Positions 1 through 7,751 are shown, counted from the first letter of the stretch. The stretch is 64,000 nt of DNA from an uncultured Candidatus Melainabacteria bacterium (GCA_934757155.1 CAKVLI010000002.1:62001-126000), one strand, 5' to 3'. Numbers and translations are program-made. Notes: generated from the sequence alone by a model not told the origin.

Positions 1-239
1 CCGATACCTGCCTTTGCACGCAGGTTCATCGGCCAAGTTGTAATATCTTTTCCGTCAATATGAACTGAGCCTGAATTAGGTTTTACCAACCCTACAATCA
101 TATAGAATGTAGTTGTCTTACCGGCTCCGTTTGGTCCAAGAAGACATACAACCTCACCTTTATCCATAAAGAATGATATGTCGTTTACAACACTTCTGTC
201 ACCATATATTTTAACAAGATTTTTTGCTTCAATCCTCAT
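1..239 (-). CDS. lptB: LPS export ABC transporter ATP-binding protein LptB (5' part only)
   Basis: Only the first 79 codons are in the window; the gene runs off the left edge. The translation has a Walker A motif (GPNGAGKTT, about residues 38-46) followed by TFYMIVGLVKPNSG and then HIDGKDIT. That succession is characteristic of LptB rather than of a generic ABC ATPase. LptB powers extraction of lipopolysaccharide from the inner membrane with LptF/LptG, so its presence suggests an outer membrane. The ATG at 239 is preceded by a good GGGGAG ribosome site. Walker B and the signature motif lie outside the window. Confidence 0.88.
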   Translation of the reverse strand, partial: MRIEAKNLVKIYGDRSVVNDISFFMDKGEVVCLLGPNGAGKTTTFYMIVGLVKPNSGSVHIDGKDITTWPMNLRAKAGI

Positions 240-337
240 CGCACTCCCCTTTTTAGTACATTATACAATAAATAGAAGAAATGCGCAGAAGAAATCAATT
301 GTAAACAATTGTTAAGAATATGTTTAAAAAAGGGCAA

Positions 338-366
338 TTTAAGTTCGAAGAAATACTTTATATAAT
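338..366 (+). promoter_or_regulatory. Probable promoter of the 416 gene
   Basis: A perfect TATAAT (361-366) lies 17 bp after a weak TTTAAG (338-343). It would give an untranslated leader of about 43 nt before the ATG at 416, which has a strong AGGAGG ribosome site. This is prediction from sequence only. Confidence 0.4.
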
Positions 367-415
367 TGTAAGGTTAAAAAGGTTAATTAAAGCAATTTAA
401 TTGTAGGAGGTCGTT

Positions 416-1363
416 ATGATATACGGCATATCAGGAATAGGCTACCCGATGGGTCTGGGGAATTACGGACTTGGGGCAACAGGTTCATACGGTTCGTATG
501 ACAACTACATGCCGAGCATGATGGGAATGAACGGAATGACAGGAATGTACCCTTCTGTTTACGGTGCAGGTTACGGCATGATGGGGATGTATAATCCGAC
601 ATTCATGGCACAAATGCAAAATCAGGTAGAAGAAATGCAGTTACAGCATGCCGGCAATATGCATTCAATGATGTTGAACAACGATGTTCGTGCAACAAGA
701 GAAACCGATCAGGCAATCATCAATAAATTGTTAACAAATGCAAGTGTTCAACAGAATTTATCAAACCTTCAACACGCAGTTCGCGAAGGTAATCAAGACG
801 GCATCTGTGAAGAATTTGATAAATTAAGAAATCAAGTATACCATACTTATAAAGACGAACTTAAAGCAAGAGGTTCAAAAGAAAATCCGGCTACAGCAGC
901 AACAAGAATTGTAGAAATGTTGTATAGCAGCGTTGTATCAGCTCAAACAGGTGAAAACGTTACTTTGAGAAATGATATCATCAAATACGGCGATGGTGCA
1001 ATGATGAACGGTTTTATGAAGGGGTTCAGACAGGGACACCACGATAAATATATCGACGAAACCTTGAACCACTGTTTCGGTGATGACATCGACGAAAGAG
1101 GCTCTAAAGAAGTCAGACAAGGAATCGGCTATGTCGGAGGTAGCGTTGCAAGTATCGCAGAAAAAGGTTTGATTGGTGCCGGTGCAGGTGCAGCGATTTA
1201 CGGAGTTGGAAGTGGTGTAGCAAAAGGTTTAGCAGCTCCATTCGGTGCATTAAAGTCTTGGAAACCATTCAAACTCAAGCACTTTGGTAAAGCGGCCGCA
1301 ATCACAGCAGCTGTAGCGATGGTCGGTGATTTAATCTGGCAAATCGCAAGTCCTAAATCATAA
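416..1363 (+). CDS. Met/Gly/Tyr-rich orphan protein with glycine-zipper-like C-terminal segment
   Basis: I do not recognise this 315-residue protein. Residues 1-65 are low complexity and dominated by Met, Gly and Tyr (repeats such as GMNGMTGMY and YGAGYGMMGM). Residues 70-230 are hydrophilic and predicted helical. Residues 235-310 contain small-residue-rich hydrophobic stretches (GAGAGAAIYGVGSG, then AAAITAAVAMVGDLIW) that could insert into a membrane. There is no Sec signal peptide. An AGGAGG site lies at ideal spacing before ATG 416 and a strong terminator follows, so it is probably monocistronic and well expressed. A structural or envelope-associated role is possible but unproven. Confidence 0.8.
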   Translation: MIYGISGIGYPMGLGNYGLGATGSYGSYDNYMPSMMGMNGMTGMYPSVYGAGYGMMGMYNPTFMAQMQNQVEEMQLQHAGNMHSMMLNNDVRATRETDQAIINKLLTNASVQQNLSNLQHAVREGNQDGICEEFDKLRNQVYHTYKDELKARGSKENPATAATRIVEMLYSSVVSAQTGENVTLRNDIIKYGDGAMMNGFMKGFRQGHHDKYIDETLNHCFGDDIDERGSKEVRQGIGYVGGSVASIAEKGLIGAGAGAAIYGVGSGVAKGLAAPFGALKSWKPFKLKHFGKAAAITAAVAMVGDLIWQIASPKS

Positions 1364-1394
1364 TCAAGAAAAACTCCAACCTATTAACCATAAA

Positions 1395-1421
1395 AAAAGC
1401 CGGAAAATATTCCGGCTTTTT
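1395..1421 (+). terminator. Rho-independent terminator of the 416 gene
   Basis: A ten-base stem (AAAAGCCGGA paired with TCCGGCTTTT) closes a six-base loop and runs into a T stretch, 31 bp after the stop codon. Confidence 0.85.
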
Positions 1422-1437
1422 ACCTGCAAGCTTACGC

Positions 1438-1468
1438 TTGACATTCAAGCTTGATATTTTATTATAAT
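1438..1468 (+). promoter_or_regulatory. Promoter of tRNA-Gln
   Basis: A perfect TTGACA (1438-1443) and a perfect TATAAT (1463-1468) are separated by 19 bp, slightly long. The tRNA begins 13 bp after the -10 box, which leaves a short 5' leader for RNase P. Confidence 0.65.
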
Positions 1469-1480
1469 ATGGTGACCCGT

Positions 1481-1553
1481 TGGGGCGTCGCCAAGTGGTA
1501 AGGCACCTGGTTTTGGTCCAGGCATCTCGGAGGTTCGAATCCTTCCGCCCCAG
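1481..1553 (+). tRNA. tRNA-Gln (anticodon TTG)
   Basis: Acceptor stem TGGGGCG pairs with CGCCCCA. The anticodon arm is CCTGG-TTTTGGT-CCAGG with anticodon TTG at 1513-1515, and the T arm is GGAGG-TTCGAAT-CCTTC. The U1-A72 pair and discriminator G73 are the known identity elements for glutaminyl-tRNA. CCA is not encoded. Confidence 0.95.
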
Positions 1554-1561
1554 AATTATAG

Positions 1562-1588
1562 AAAGAGACATTTCGGTGTCTCTTTTTA
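1562..1588 (+). terminator. Terminator of tRNA-Gln
   Basis: Nine-base stem AAAGAGACA/TGTCTCTTT with a six-base loop and a T run, starting nine bases after the tRNA. Confidence 0.8.
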
Positions 1589-1607
1589 TTTTTAAAAAGG
1601 AGTAGGC

Positions 1608-2102
1608 ATGAAAAAGTTTTTATATTTAGTACTTTTAGCATTTCTGGCACTAGGAACATCTGCCTGCACAGATACAAAACTTATCGGAATGCAAAATCCT
1701 TGGACAGAATGTGCTATGAATATGCATTGTGCATCAAAGATTGCAGGCTTTAACTTTCCTCTAACGTTATCAAATTACACAGTTAGAGCCATGAAAGGTG
1801 TGTTTGAAGTTACTTATCCGTTGGACGAATTCAGAGAAGTTACAGTCAGAAAAAGCATGGACGAAGAAAACGGGCTTGATAACAGCGGAGATTATACAAA
1901 GTATGAGCATAACAAAGTTTTAACCTTAAAAAACGGAGTTGAAATTAATGTACGCGGAAACGGCGATAAGATAAATGTAATGTATTTTGCAGCGGAAAGC
2001 GGTGTATTTTCTGCCAGATGCGCACAGGGAATGACAAAAGAAGAAGTCGAGGGAATATACAAAGTTATCGCTGAAGCCGAAACTTCAAAGTACACTCATT
2101 AG
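1608..2102 (+). CDS. Small hypothetical lipoprotein
   Basis: A 164-residue protein with a type II signal sequence: a Lys-Lys start, a hydrophobic core, then lipobox LGTSAC with the acylated Cys at residue 20. The mature part has several further cysteines (about residues 35, 41 and 138) that could form disulfides in the periplasm, and no domain I recognise. AAGGAG lies eight bases before the ATG. It starts just after the tRNA-Gln terminator, so it probably uses read-through or its own weak promoter. Confidence 0.8.
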   Translation: MKKFLYLVLLAFLALGTSACTDTKLIGMQNPWTECAMNMHCASKIAGFNFPLTLSNYTVRAMKGVFEVTYPLDEFREVTVRKSMDEENGLDNSGDYTKYEHNKVLTLKNGVEINVRGNGDKINVMYFAAESGVFSARCAQGMTKEEVEGIYKVIAEAETSKYTH

Positions 2103-2159
2103 CAATGTGTGATTAAGGACTTGAAAGAGAGTTATCTTGATACTAGAATAAAGACATTG

Positions 2160-2344
2160 AAAATTTAATATTATATCGGGATGTAGCAAGGACTCCGAAC
2201 GAAACGATTAAGTATCGTTTCGGGTGGAGGAAGGCGAGTCAGGAAGCAAGGCTTTATGCGAGCCGTATAAAAGACTTTCCTACCAAACTGCGCCCAAAAG
2301 ATTAAAAATTTAATATTATATCGGGATGTAGCGCAGTTTGGTAG
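2160..2344. repeat. Rearranged region with direct and inverted fragments of tRNA-Pro
   Basis: A 28-bp direct repeat (2160-2187 and 2305-2332) covers the A/T-rich upstream sequence plus the first 11 bases of tRNA-Pro. In addition 2281-2293 is the exact reverse complement of 2331-2343, the D-arm region of the same tRNA. Between them, an 8-bp inverted repeat (CGAAACGA/TCGTTTCG, 2200-2222) forms a hairpin. No open reading frame is convincing here. It looks like a partial duplication or inversion at the tRNA gene, or a small dispersed element inserted there. Confidence 0.7.
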
Positions 2345-2395
2345 CGCACCGTGTTCGGGTCGCGGGGGTCGCAAGTTCGAATCTTGTCATCCCGA
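2322..2395 (+). tRNA. tRNA-Pro (anticodon CGG)
   Basis: Acceptor CGGGATG pairs with CATCCCG, discriminator A. The D arm is GCGC-AGTTTGGTA-GCGC. The anticodon arm is CCGTG-TTCGGGT-CGCGG with anticodon CGG at 2356-2358, and the T arm is GCAAG-TTCGAAT-CTTGT. CCA is not encoded. It reads the CCG codon. Confidence 0.94.
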
Positions 2396-2401
2396 TATAT
2401 T

Positions 2402-2436
2402 AAAAAAGAGGAAACTTTATGTTTCCTCTTTTTTTT
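2402..2436. terminator. Bidirectional terminator between tRNA-Pro and the P-type ATPase
   Basis: Thirteen-base stem (AAAAAGAGGAAAC with GTTTCCTCTTTTT), five-base loop, and T runs on both strands. It ends tRNA-Pro on the plus strand and overlaps the last codon of the ATPase gene on the minus strand. Confidence 0.85.
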
Positions 2437-4303
2437 ACACCTTTCCATTCACACTGCGCATTGAGTTTAGAACCGCAATCAGCGTCACACCAACATCAGC
2501 AAATACGGCGCCCCACATTGTCATCATTCCAAAGGCTCCAAGAATTAGGAAAAGAAATTTTATCCCCAGAGCAAAGGCAATATTTTGTTTTACAATTGCC
2601 AGCGTCTTGCGCGCAATTTTAACCCCTATCGCAATTTTAGATGGCTTGTCATCCATTATCACGACATCAGCCGCTTCAATAGCTGCGTCTGAACCCAGTG
2701 CACCCATTGCAATCCCGACATCAGCACGAGTCAATACAGGAGCATCATTTATTCCGTCACCGACAAAAATTACGCTTTTTCCCGAAGTTCTTTCTGATAT
2801 TAATTTTTCTAACTGCTCAACTTTTTGCGCAGGTAATAGTTGGGAATAAAATCGTTCAATACCAAGTTTTTTCGCTATCACGGAAGCGGCTTTATCAGAA
2901 TCACCGGTTAACATAACGACTTGAGAATACTTTTTCAACTCGGAAATTGCGTCTTTTGAATCCGGTTTAACTTCATCAGAAATAACAATATACCCGACAA
3001 AAAGGTGATTTTTAGCGACATACACAATTGTTCCAAACTCTTCTGCAGGTGTGAAATTTATATTGTTTTCACTCATCAATTTGTCATTTCCGACCATTAC
3101 ATCTTGTCCAAAAACTCTTGCTTTAATTCCGTGACCTGAAATTTCGGAAATATCAGTAACTTCACCTTTATTAACTTCTTTTCCATAATAAGCAAGTAGT
3201 GATTTTGCAATCGGGTGGTTTGAATAACATTCTGCATAGGCTGCCAGTTCAATAATTTCATCCTCAATTGCGCCATTGTATGGCTTTATAGAGATAACTG
3301 AGAATGAGCCTTTTGTAAGTGTTCCTGTTTTATCAAAAGCTATTGCATAAGGCTTTGAAAGAGCTTCCATATAACGACTGCCTTTGATTAGAATGCCGCA
3401 TTTTGACGCTCCGCCTATACCTGCAAAAAAGCTCAAAGGTATTGATATTACAAGCGCGCACGGACAAGATATTACCAAGAACGTTAGCGCTCTTGAAAAC
3501 CACAATTGAAATTCTGCCGGATAGAGTAATGTTGGAATTAAAACGAGTAACACAGCAGCAAAAACAACTATCGGGGTATAAATTTTTGCAAACTTTGTTA
3601 TAAAGTTTTCTGATTTAGCTTTTTTATCTGCGGCATGCTCAACCAATTCAAGAATTTTAGAAACCGTCGATTCACCAAAAGATTTATTCACTTTAATTTT
3701 CAGAAGTCCATTCTGATTAATACAACCGCTAACCGCGTTTTCACCCTCTTTAATATTTCGGGGTGCAGATTCACCTGTTAGCGCGGACGTATCAAGACAT
3801 GCCTGCCCTTCGATTACGATTCCGTCCAGAGGAATTTTTTCACCGGCTTTTACGATAATTACATCGCCAATTTTTACATCGTGTGGTGATACCTGCTGCA
3901 ATTGCCCGTCTTTTTCGATATTTGCATAATCCGGTCTTATATTCATCAAATCCGCAATTGATTTCTTTGAATTAGCAACCGCTTTGTCCTGCAAATACTC
4001 TCCTATTTGGTAAAGCAGCATTACCATAACTGCCTCAGGATACTCACCAATAGCGAACGCTCCAAGTGTGGCAACACTCATCAAAAAATTTTCATCAAAA
4101 ACATTTCCTGATACTAAATTTTTGACCGCGTTATATAGAACCTTTCCGCCTGCTATCAAATAGGCAACAAAAAACAAACCTAGCTTCAGATAGCCTGCTG
4201 GGCATAAAAGCAGCGCTACCAGAAATATAACTATTGACGGTAAAATTTTGTTTATGGAATTTGATTCGTGTTCACAACTCCCGCAATGTTCACAATCGCA
4301 CAT
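2435..4303 (-). CDS. Heavy-metal P1B-type ATPase (Zn/Cd/Pb exporter type)
   Basis: A 622-residue metal-pumping ATPase. It shows the actuator motif TGES (176-179), the membrane metal site CPC (280-282), the phosphorylation motif DKTGTLT (324-330), and the hinge GDGINDAP near residue 530. The last transmembrane helix has Asp in FADVGVTL, which together with CPC marks the P1B-2 (ZntA/CadA) group exporting Zn, Cd or Pb. The usual N-terminal ferredoxin-like metal-binding domain is missing. In its place is a 16-residue Cys/His-rich tail (Cys 2, 4, 7, 10; His 6, 12). It has its own promoter and terminator and no neighbouring regulator. Confidence 0.92.
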   Translation of the reverse strand: MCDCEHCGSCEHESNSINKILPSIVIFLVALLLCPAGYLKLGLFFVAYLIAGGKVLYNAVKNLVSGNVFDENFLMSVATLGAFAIGEYPEAVMVMLLYQIGEYLQDKAVANSKKSIADLMNIRPDYANIEKDGQLQQVSPHDVKIGDVIIVKAGEKIPLDGIVIEGQACLDTSALTGESAPRNIKEGENAVSGCINQNGLLKIKVNKSFGESTVSKILELVEHAADKKAKSENFITKFAKIYTPIVVFAAVLLVLIPTLLYPAEFQLWFSRALTFLVISCPCALVISIPLSFFAGIGGASKCGILIKGSRYMEALSKPYAIAFDKTGTLTKGSFSVISIKPYNGAIEDEIIELAAYAECYSNHPIAKSLLAYYGKEVNKGEVTDISEISGHGIKARVFGQDVMVGNDKLMSENNINFTPAEEFGTIVYVAKNHLFVGYIVISDEVKPDSKDAISELKKYSQVVMLTGDSDKAASVIAKKLGIERFYSQLLPAQKVEQLEKLISERTSGKSVIFVGDGINDAPVLTRADVGIAMGALGSDAAIEAADVVIMDDKPSKIAIGVKIARKTLAIVKQNIAFALGIKFLFLILGAFGMMTMWGAVFADVGVTLIAVLNSMRSVNGKV

Positions 4304-4330
4304 AAAAAAGCCCCCTCATACTATAAAATC

Positions 4331-4359
4331 ATTATACAATATGAAGCGGCTTATTTAAA
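4331..4359 (-). promoter_or_regulatory. Promoter of the metal ATPase
   Basis: On the minus strand TTTAAA and a perfect TATAAT are spaced 17 bp apart. The -10 box lies 27 bp before the ATG, and a GAGGGGG ribosome site follows. I see no recognisable metal-regulator operator palindrome. Confidence 0.45.
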
Positions 4360-4373
4360 TATCAAATTTTAAT

Positions 4374-5084
4374 TTAAGGAACTCGTTTTGCTGTTGGGAG
4401 AAGTTCTTCCAAGTGTGTTTTCAAATTTTCTATTTCTGATTTATCCAACCTACCTACCGTTTTTTTACTTAGATTATTTTTTTGATAAATCTTTCCATCT
4501 GCTTCCATTCGATAATCATAACCATATGCAAAGAGATCTGTCTTATTATCTTCAAAAGTAATATTAGAAATTTTGCCGTTTTCATAGTTAAAACTCATTA
4601 CCGGTCGATACCTTTTTGCAAAAACATTGTTAGGTGATTCCATAACGTAAGCATGATACAAAGTAGAGTTGCTAGGCATAGAGGCTTTTTCAATTTTTAC
4701 ATCATTATTATTGAAAAGTTTCGAAATTGCCGCCTTTGCGCTTTCTTCTGCTCTGGTCAATTCTGCCTCTGGTTTTGAAACTGCAGGTTTCTTATCAACT
4801 TTCGCTTTAGAAACTTTTGGCATGTAAATAGTATCAGCCACCTTTAAGCTGTTCATTTTGTCATATGAATCCAGTCCGTTAGCTTTTGCAAGAAGAAGCA
4901 TATATTCACTAATTTCCGCATTAGTAGCTTTTGAACCGCCCACTGCTTCTTTTGCGATATTCCAAAGGCTGTCCCCTTTTTTAAGAGTCCTTGCATCACC
5001 TTTTTCCGCCTCAGGTAATTTTTTCATCATGTATGAAATATACCTATCCTTTTGTGCTTTTACGTCTACATTAATCTCGTTCAT
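4374..5084 (-). CDS. LysM-domain protein without a signal peptide
   Basis: A 236-residue protein. Residues 33-89 form a LysM domain: a KKGDSLWNIAKEA start, then a helix, and DTIYMPK at its end, a fold that binds GlcNAc-containing glycans. A Lys/Glu-rich linker (90-130) leads to a C-terminal region (about 130-236) that I cannot assign. There is no Sec signal or membrane segment, which is unusual for a cell-wall-binding module. It could act in the cytoplasm as a spore/SafA-like scaffold would, or be exported by a non-Sec route. It is a single gene with no operon partners. Confidence 0.8.
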   Translation of the reverse strand: MNEINVDVKAQKDRYISYMMKKLPEAEKGDARTLKKGDSLWNIAKEAVGGSKATNAEISEYMLLLAKANGLDSYDKMNSLKVADTIYMPKVSKAKVDKKPAVSKPEAELTRAEESAKAAISKLFNNNDVKIEKASMPSNSTLYHAYVMESPNNVFAKRYRPVMSFNYENGKISNITFEDNKTDLFAYGYDYRMEADGKIYQKNNLSKKTVGRLDKSEIENLKTHLEELLPTAKRVP

Positions 5085-5224
5085 AAAAAATCCCCTATAA
5101 AAATTTCCCTATATTATTATTAAAAAAATTTGTTATGAAAAATTGCCCAATTGTAAAGATTGTTTACGATAATATATTTGTCCATTTTTGATATAGAATA
5201 AAAACATAAGGGGAGACATCACAA

Positions 5225-6664
5225 ATGCTAAAAAACGGGAAAACTAAGATTGTAGCTACATTAGGTCCTGCTACTTCGTCGTATGACATGATAAAAAAAC
5301 TTATTAAAGCCGGTGCTTCAATGTTCAGATTAAATACTTCACACGGAAGCGAAGAAGGTCATCTTGAAAACATAAAACATATAAGACAAGCCTCAAAAGA
5401 CTTAAATGTTTTTGTGCCGATTCTTGTCGATTTGCAAGGACCAAAAATCAGAGTCGGAAATGTTCCTGAAGCGGTTAAAATTACCGCTGATGAAGTTATA
5501 AAACTGCAAGCCGGGGGATTCAAAGAGGGTTCAAACATTATCCCTGTTGATTACGATGGTATCGCAGAGGATGTAAAAATTGGAGATAAAATACTTCTAG
5601 ATGACGGAAAAGTCGGGTTAGAGGTTCTTGAAATAAATGACAGGATAATCAGTGCAAAGGTGCTTTACGGTCAAGCAATTAAACCGAGAAAAGGTATCAA
5701 CCTTCCGGGAGCTACTGCAAGCTTGGATGCAGTAACAGACAGAGATATTGAATTCATAAAATTTGCAGTAAAAAATGGTGCTGATTATATCGCACAATCC
5801 TTTGTCAGAGAAGATAAAGATGTTCTTCTTTGCAAAAAATATATCACAGAATTCGGCGGAGATATTCCGGTAATTGCAAAAATCGAAAAACCACAGGCTA
5901 TTAACAACCTTGACCGCATTATTAAATGCGCAGACGGAATTATGGTAGCCAGAGGCGATTTGGGAATTGAAATGTCACCGGAAGAGGTTCCGATTGTTCA
6001 AAAAGTAATTATTGATAAAACAATTAAACAACGAAAAGTTTGTATTGTAGCGACCCAGATGCTGGAATCAATGATTGAAGAGCCACTACCGACCAGAGCA
6101 GAGGCAAGTGATATTGCAAACGCAATTATGGACGGAACGGACGCTGTTATGCTTTCAGGCGAAACCGCAATGGGAAAATATCCTGTTGAAGCAGTCGCTA
6201 TGATGCGGAAAATCGCTGATAATACGGAAAATTGTCAATTCTGTTTATCAAATCTAAGTCTTGATATAAACGAGTGTTATGAACTTTCTCCACAAGCTAT
6301 CGCAAACGCTGCAATCAAAATGGCGCAAGACTTGAACGCAAGGGCAATTCTCGCATTCAGCCACACAGGTTACACGCCGAAGCTGCTAGCGAAACTACGT
6401 TCTTCTATACCAGTAATCGCAATTTCTGATTTGGAGAGAACCTGTAACCGATTAAATTTGTACTGGGGAATAACCTCTTTTCACCACAATTGGGACTCTG
6501 TTCTTGACGGAGAAATGTTGGAAAAAATCGACAAGTTCATTTTTGAGAACACGACCTTCAAAAGAGATGAAAGAATCATCATTATAGGTTCTATTCCACA
6601 ATTGATTACCGGAAGGACAAATTTCATAAGAGTTCACAGAATCGGCGCTCCACAAGGCAGGTAA
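5225..6664 (+). CDS. pyk: Pyruvate kinase
   Basis: A 479-residue enzyme of the normal length for the family, transferring phosphate from phosphoenolpyruvate to ADP in the last step of glycolysis. The N-terminal KIVATLGPAT, the phosphate-binding NTSHG, the active-site block around IEKPQAINNLD, MVARGDLGIEM, and TRAEASDIANAI (about 280) with the following SGETAMGKYP are all present. The ATG has a GGGGAG site. It stands alone and ends only 2 bp from the convergent 6667 gene. With AdhE elsewhere in the window it indicates a sugar-fermenting metabolism. Confidence 0.97.
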   Translation: MLKNGKTKIVATLGPATSSYDMIKKLIKAGASMFRLNTSHGSEEGHLENIKHIRQASKDLNVFVPILVDLQGPKIRVGNVPEAVKITADEVIKLQAGGFKEGSNIIPVDYDGIAEDVKIGDKILLDDGKVGLEVLEINDRIISAKVLYGQAIKPRKGINLPGATASLDAVTDRDIEFIKFAVKNGADYIAQSFVREDKDVLLCKKYITEFGGDIPVIAKIEKPQAINNLDRIIKCADGIMVARGDLGIEMSPEEVPIVQKVIIDKTIKQRKVCIVATQMLESMIEEPLPTRAEASDIANAIMDGTDAVMLSGETAMGKYPVEAVAMMRKIADNTENCQFCLSNLSLDINECYELSPQAIANAAIKMAQDLNARAILAFSHTGYTPKLLAKLRSSIPVIAISDLERTCNRLNLYWGITSFHHNWDSVLDGEMLEKIDKFIFENTTFKRDERIIIIGSIPQLITGRTNFIRVHRIGAPQGR

Positions 6665-6666
6665 AC

Positions 6667-7617
6667 CTAACCAAAGATTTCTTGTGCGCGAAGCTCCATT
6701 GATGCAATAGCTCTGGCTCTTGTATAGGATTCTTTGCACTCAGGATTTGCTCGCCAAAAACGTTTGAAAAATGATTGAATAGTCTTGGACTCGTCTTCGG
6801 AAAGAAGTCCTCCGCGACATTTTTTCACAATCAAACTTCTTACATACTTTGATTCGTTTTGGGCAAAATTAGCCATCGCCTCTTTTACGTCAGGGCACAA
6901 TTCCCAGACACGTTTTGCATATCTGGAAATTTTTTCTTTTCTCTCGGGATTTTGAACATCATAATCCTGCACCCTTTTTGATTGAGCAGCTCTGTATTCG
7001 GGAGTTGTGCAACCTTGCGCAGCAACTTTATTGCGTAATTGAACCTCCTCTGGATGTTCAGAATTCCAGATTTTTGTTTTCATCATAATTTCTCTGTTTC
7101 CTGCCTCATCAGATGCTTTCAAAAGAATCTTATAATTTGGAGCATATGATACAAACCCGATTTTGTCCAAAGCCCATTGCAGAGAATTACGGCTCTTCAT
7201 TCCTAAATCATTCGCCATAGCATCTTTTGTTTTTAATTCAGCCCAGAATTTTTTTAACATTTCTAATGGGAAATTATCATCTGTGCGTTCTTTAAATCTT
7301 TCTGAATAAACAGTGTCTCGCGAAAACTCGACTGAATCTTTTACAGAATTAAATTCTGGATAGAGTTCTTTTGCATCTTCCAGTGTCTTGCAAGCCATCA
7401 AAGGTGCATAAGTAATTTTGTGAACCTCTAAGAGCGACGGGAGTTTTATTGCAGAATCCTTCAGCAACTCATCAACTGCAATTCTGACCCTTTCAGGTAA
7501 AAGATAACTGCGTTTTTCTATCACATACTGCAGCGTAATCGGTTTTCCGCCTTTGCCAAAAGCCGGATTCTCTATTGGTTTTGAATAATTATATGTGTTA
7601 TAGTTGGTTACTTTCAT
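6667..7617 (-). CDS. Orphan protein with PE-R helical repeats and an N-terminal NPAFGK motif
   Basis: Function unknown; 316 residues from ATG 7617. An upstream extension is possible but lacks a ribosome site and covers the promoter. The N-terminus is polar and contains NPAFGK. Residues about 180-210 look like a helix-turn-helix (DLGMKSRNSLQWALDKIGF). The C-terminal half carries degenerate basic repeats built around a Pro-Glu or Pro-Asp step (HPEEVQLRN, TPEYRAAQSKR, NPERKEKISRYAKR, CPDVKEAMANF, NPECKESYTRAR). These resemble the DNA-contacting repeats found near homing endonucleases (NUMOD-like), but no nuclease domain is visible. Nucleic-acid binding is an inference. Confidence 0.78.
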   Translation of the reverse strand: MKVTNYNTYNYSKPIENPAFGKGGKPITLQYVIEKRSYLLPERVRIAVDELLKDSAIKLPSLLEVHKITYAPLMACKTLEDAKELYPEFNSVKDSVEFSRDTVYSERFKERTDDNFPLEMLKKFWAELKTKDAMANDLGMKSRNSLQWALDKIGFVSYAPNYKILLKASDEAGNREIMMKTKIWNSEHPEEVQLRNKVAAQGCTTPEYRAAQSKRVQDYDVQNPERKEKISRYAKRVWELCPDVKEAMANFAQNESKYVRSLIVKKCRGGLLSEDESKTIQSFFKRFWRANPECKESYTRARAIASMELRAQEIFG

Positions 7618-7656
7618 ACAAATTCTAAACCCCGTAAAAATATAATTTGCTACTAT

Positions 7657-7702
7657 AGTATAACAAAAAACTAATTTGAGTTTGCGAAAATTTCGCAAAC
7701 TC
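7657..7702 (-). promoter_or_regulatory. Promoter of the 6667 gene with an overlapping perfect palindrome
   Basis: On the minus strand an extended -10 (TGTTATACT; TATACT is the complement of 7657-7662) lies 40 bp before the ATG. The -35 region, which has no good TTGACA, is covered by a perfect inverted repeat at 7678-7702 with two 12-bp arms (GAGTTTGCGAAA) around one base. This looks like a repressor or activator operator. Confidence 0.5.
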
Positions 7703-7719
7703 TGGGGAACGGTTTCAAT

Positions 7720-7751
7720 CAAGGTTGTGTGCTATCCCGCATACGACCTTG
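7720..7751. repeat. Imperfect inverted repeat in the divergent intergenic region
   Basis: CAAGGTTGTGTGC pairs with GCATACGACCTTG (11 Watson-Crick and two G-U pairs) around a six-base loop. It lies in the 355-bp space between divergent genes 6667 and 7973. No T run follows on either strand, so it is not a simple terminator. Confidence 0.55.

Noticed and set aside
1353..1677. Two minus-strand open frames over tRNA-Gln, one containing an N-S-G-A-E-G-F-E-P-P-R-type string
   Set aside because: These are the familiar spurious translations of tRNA genes; the tRNA folds perfectly on the plus strand.
2171..2374. Open frame of 67 codons on the minus strand across tRNA-Pro
   Set aside because: It runs antisense through the tRNA and the rearranged repeat, has no ribosome site, and its composition is unlike a protein.
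6452..6739. Minus-strand frame with SRTRNLWLGLPALWSADSV-like text at the end of pyk
   Set aside because: It lies fully inside pyk and the 6667 gene; pyk conservation explains the openness. No ribosome site.
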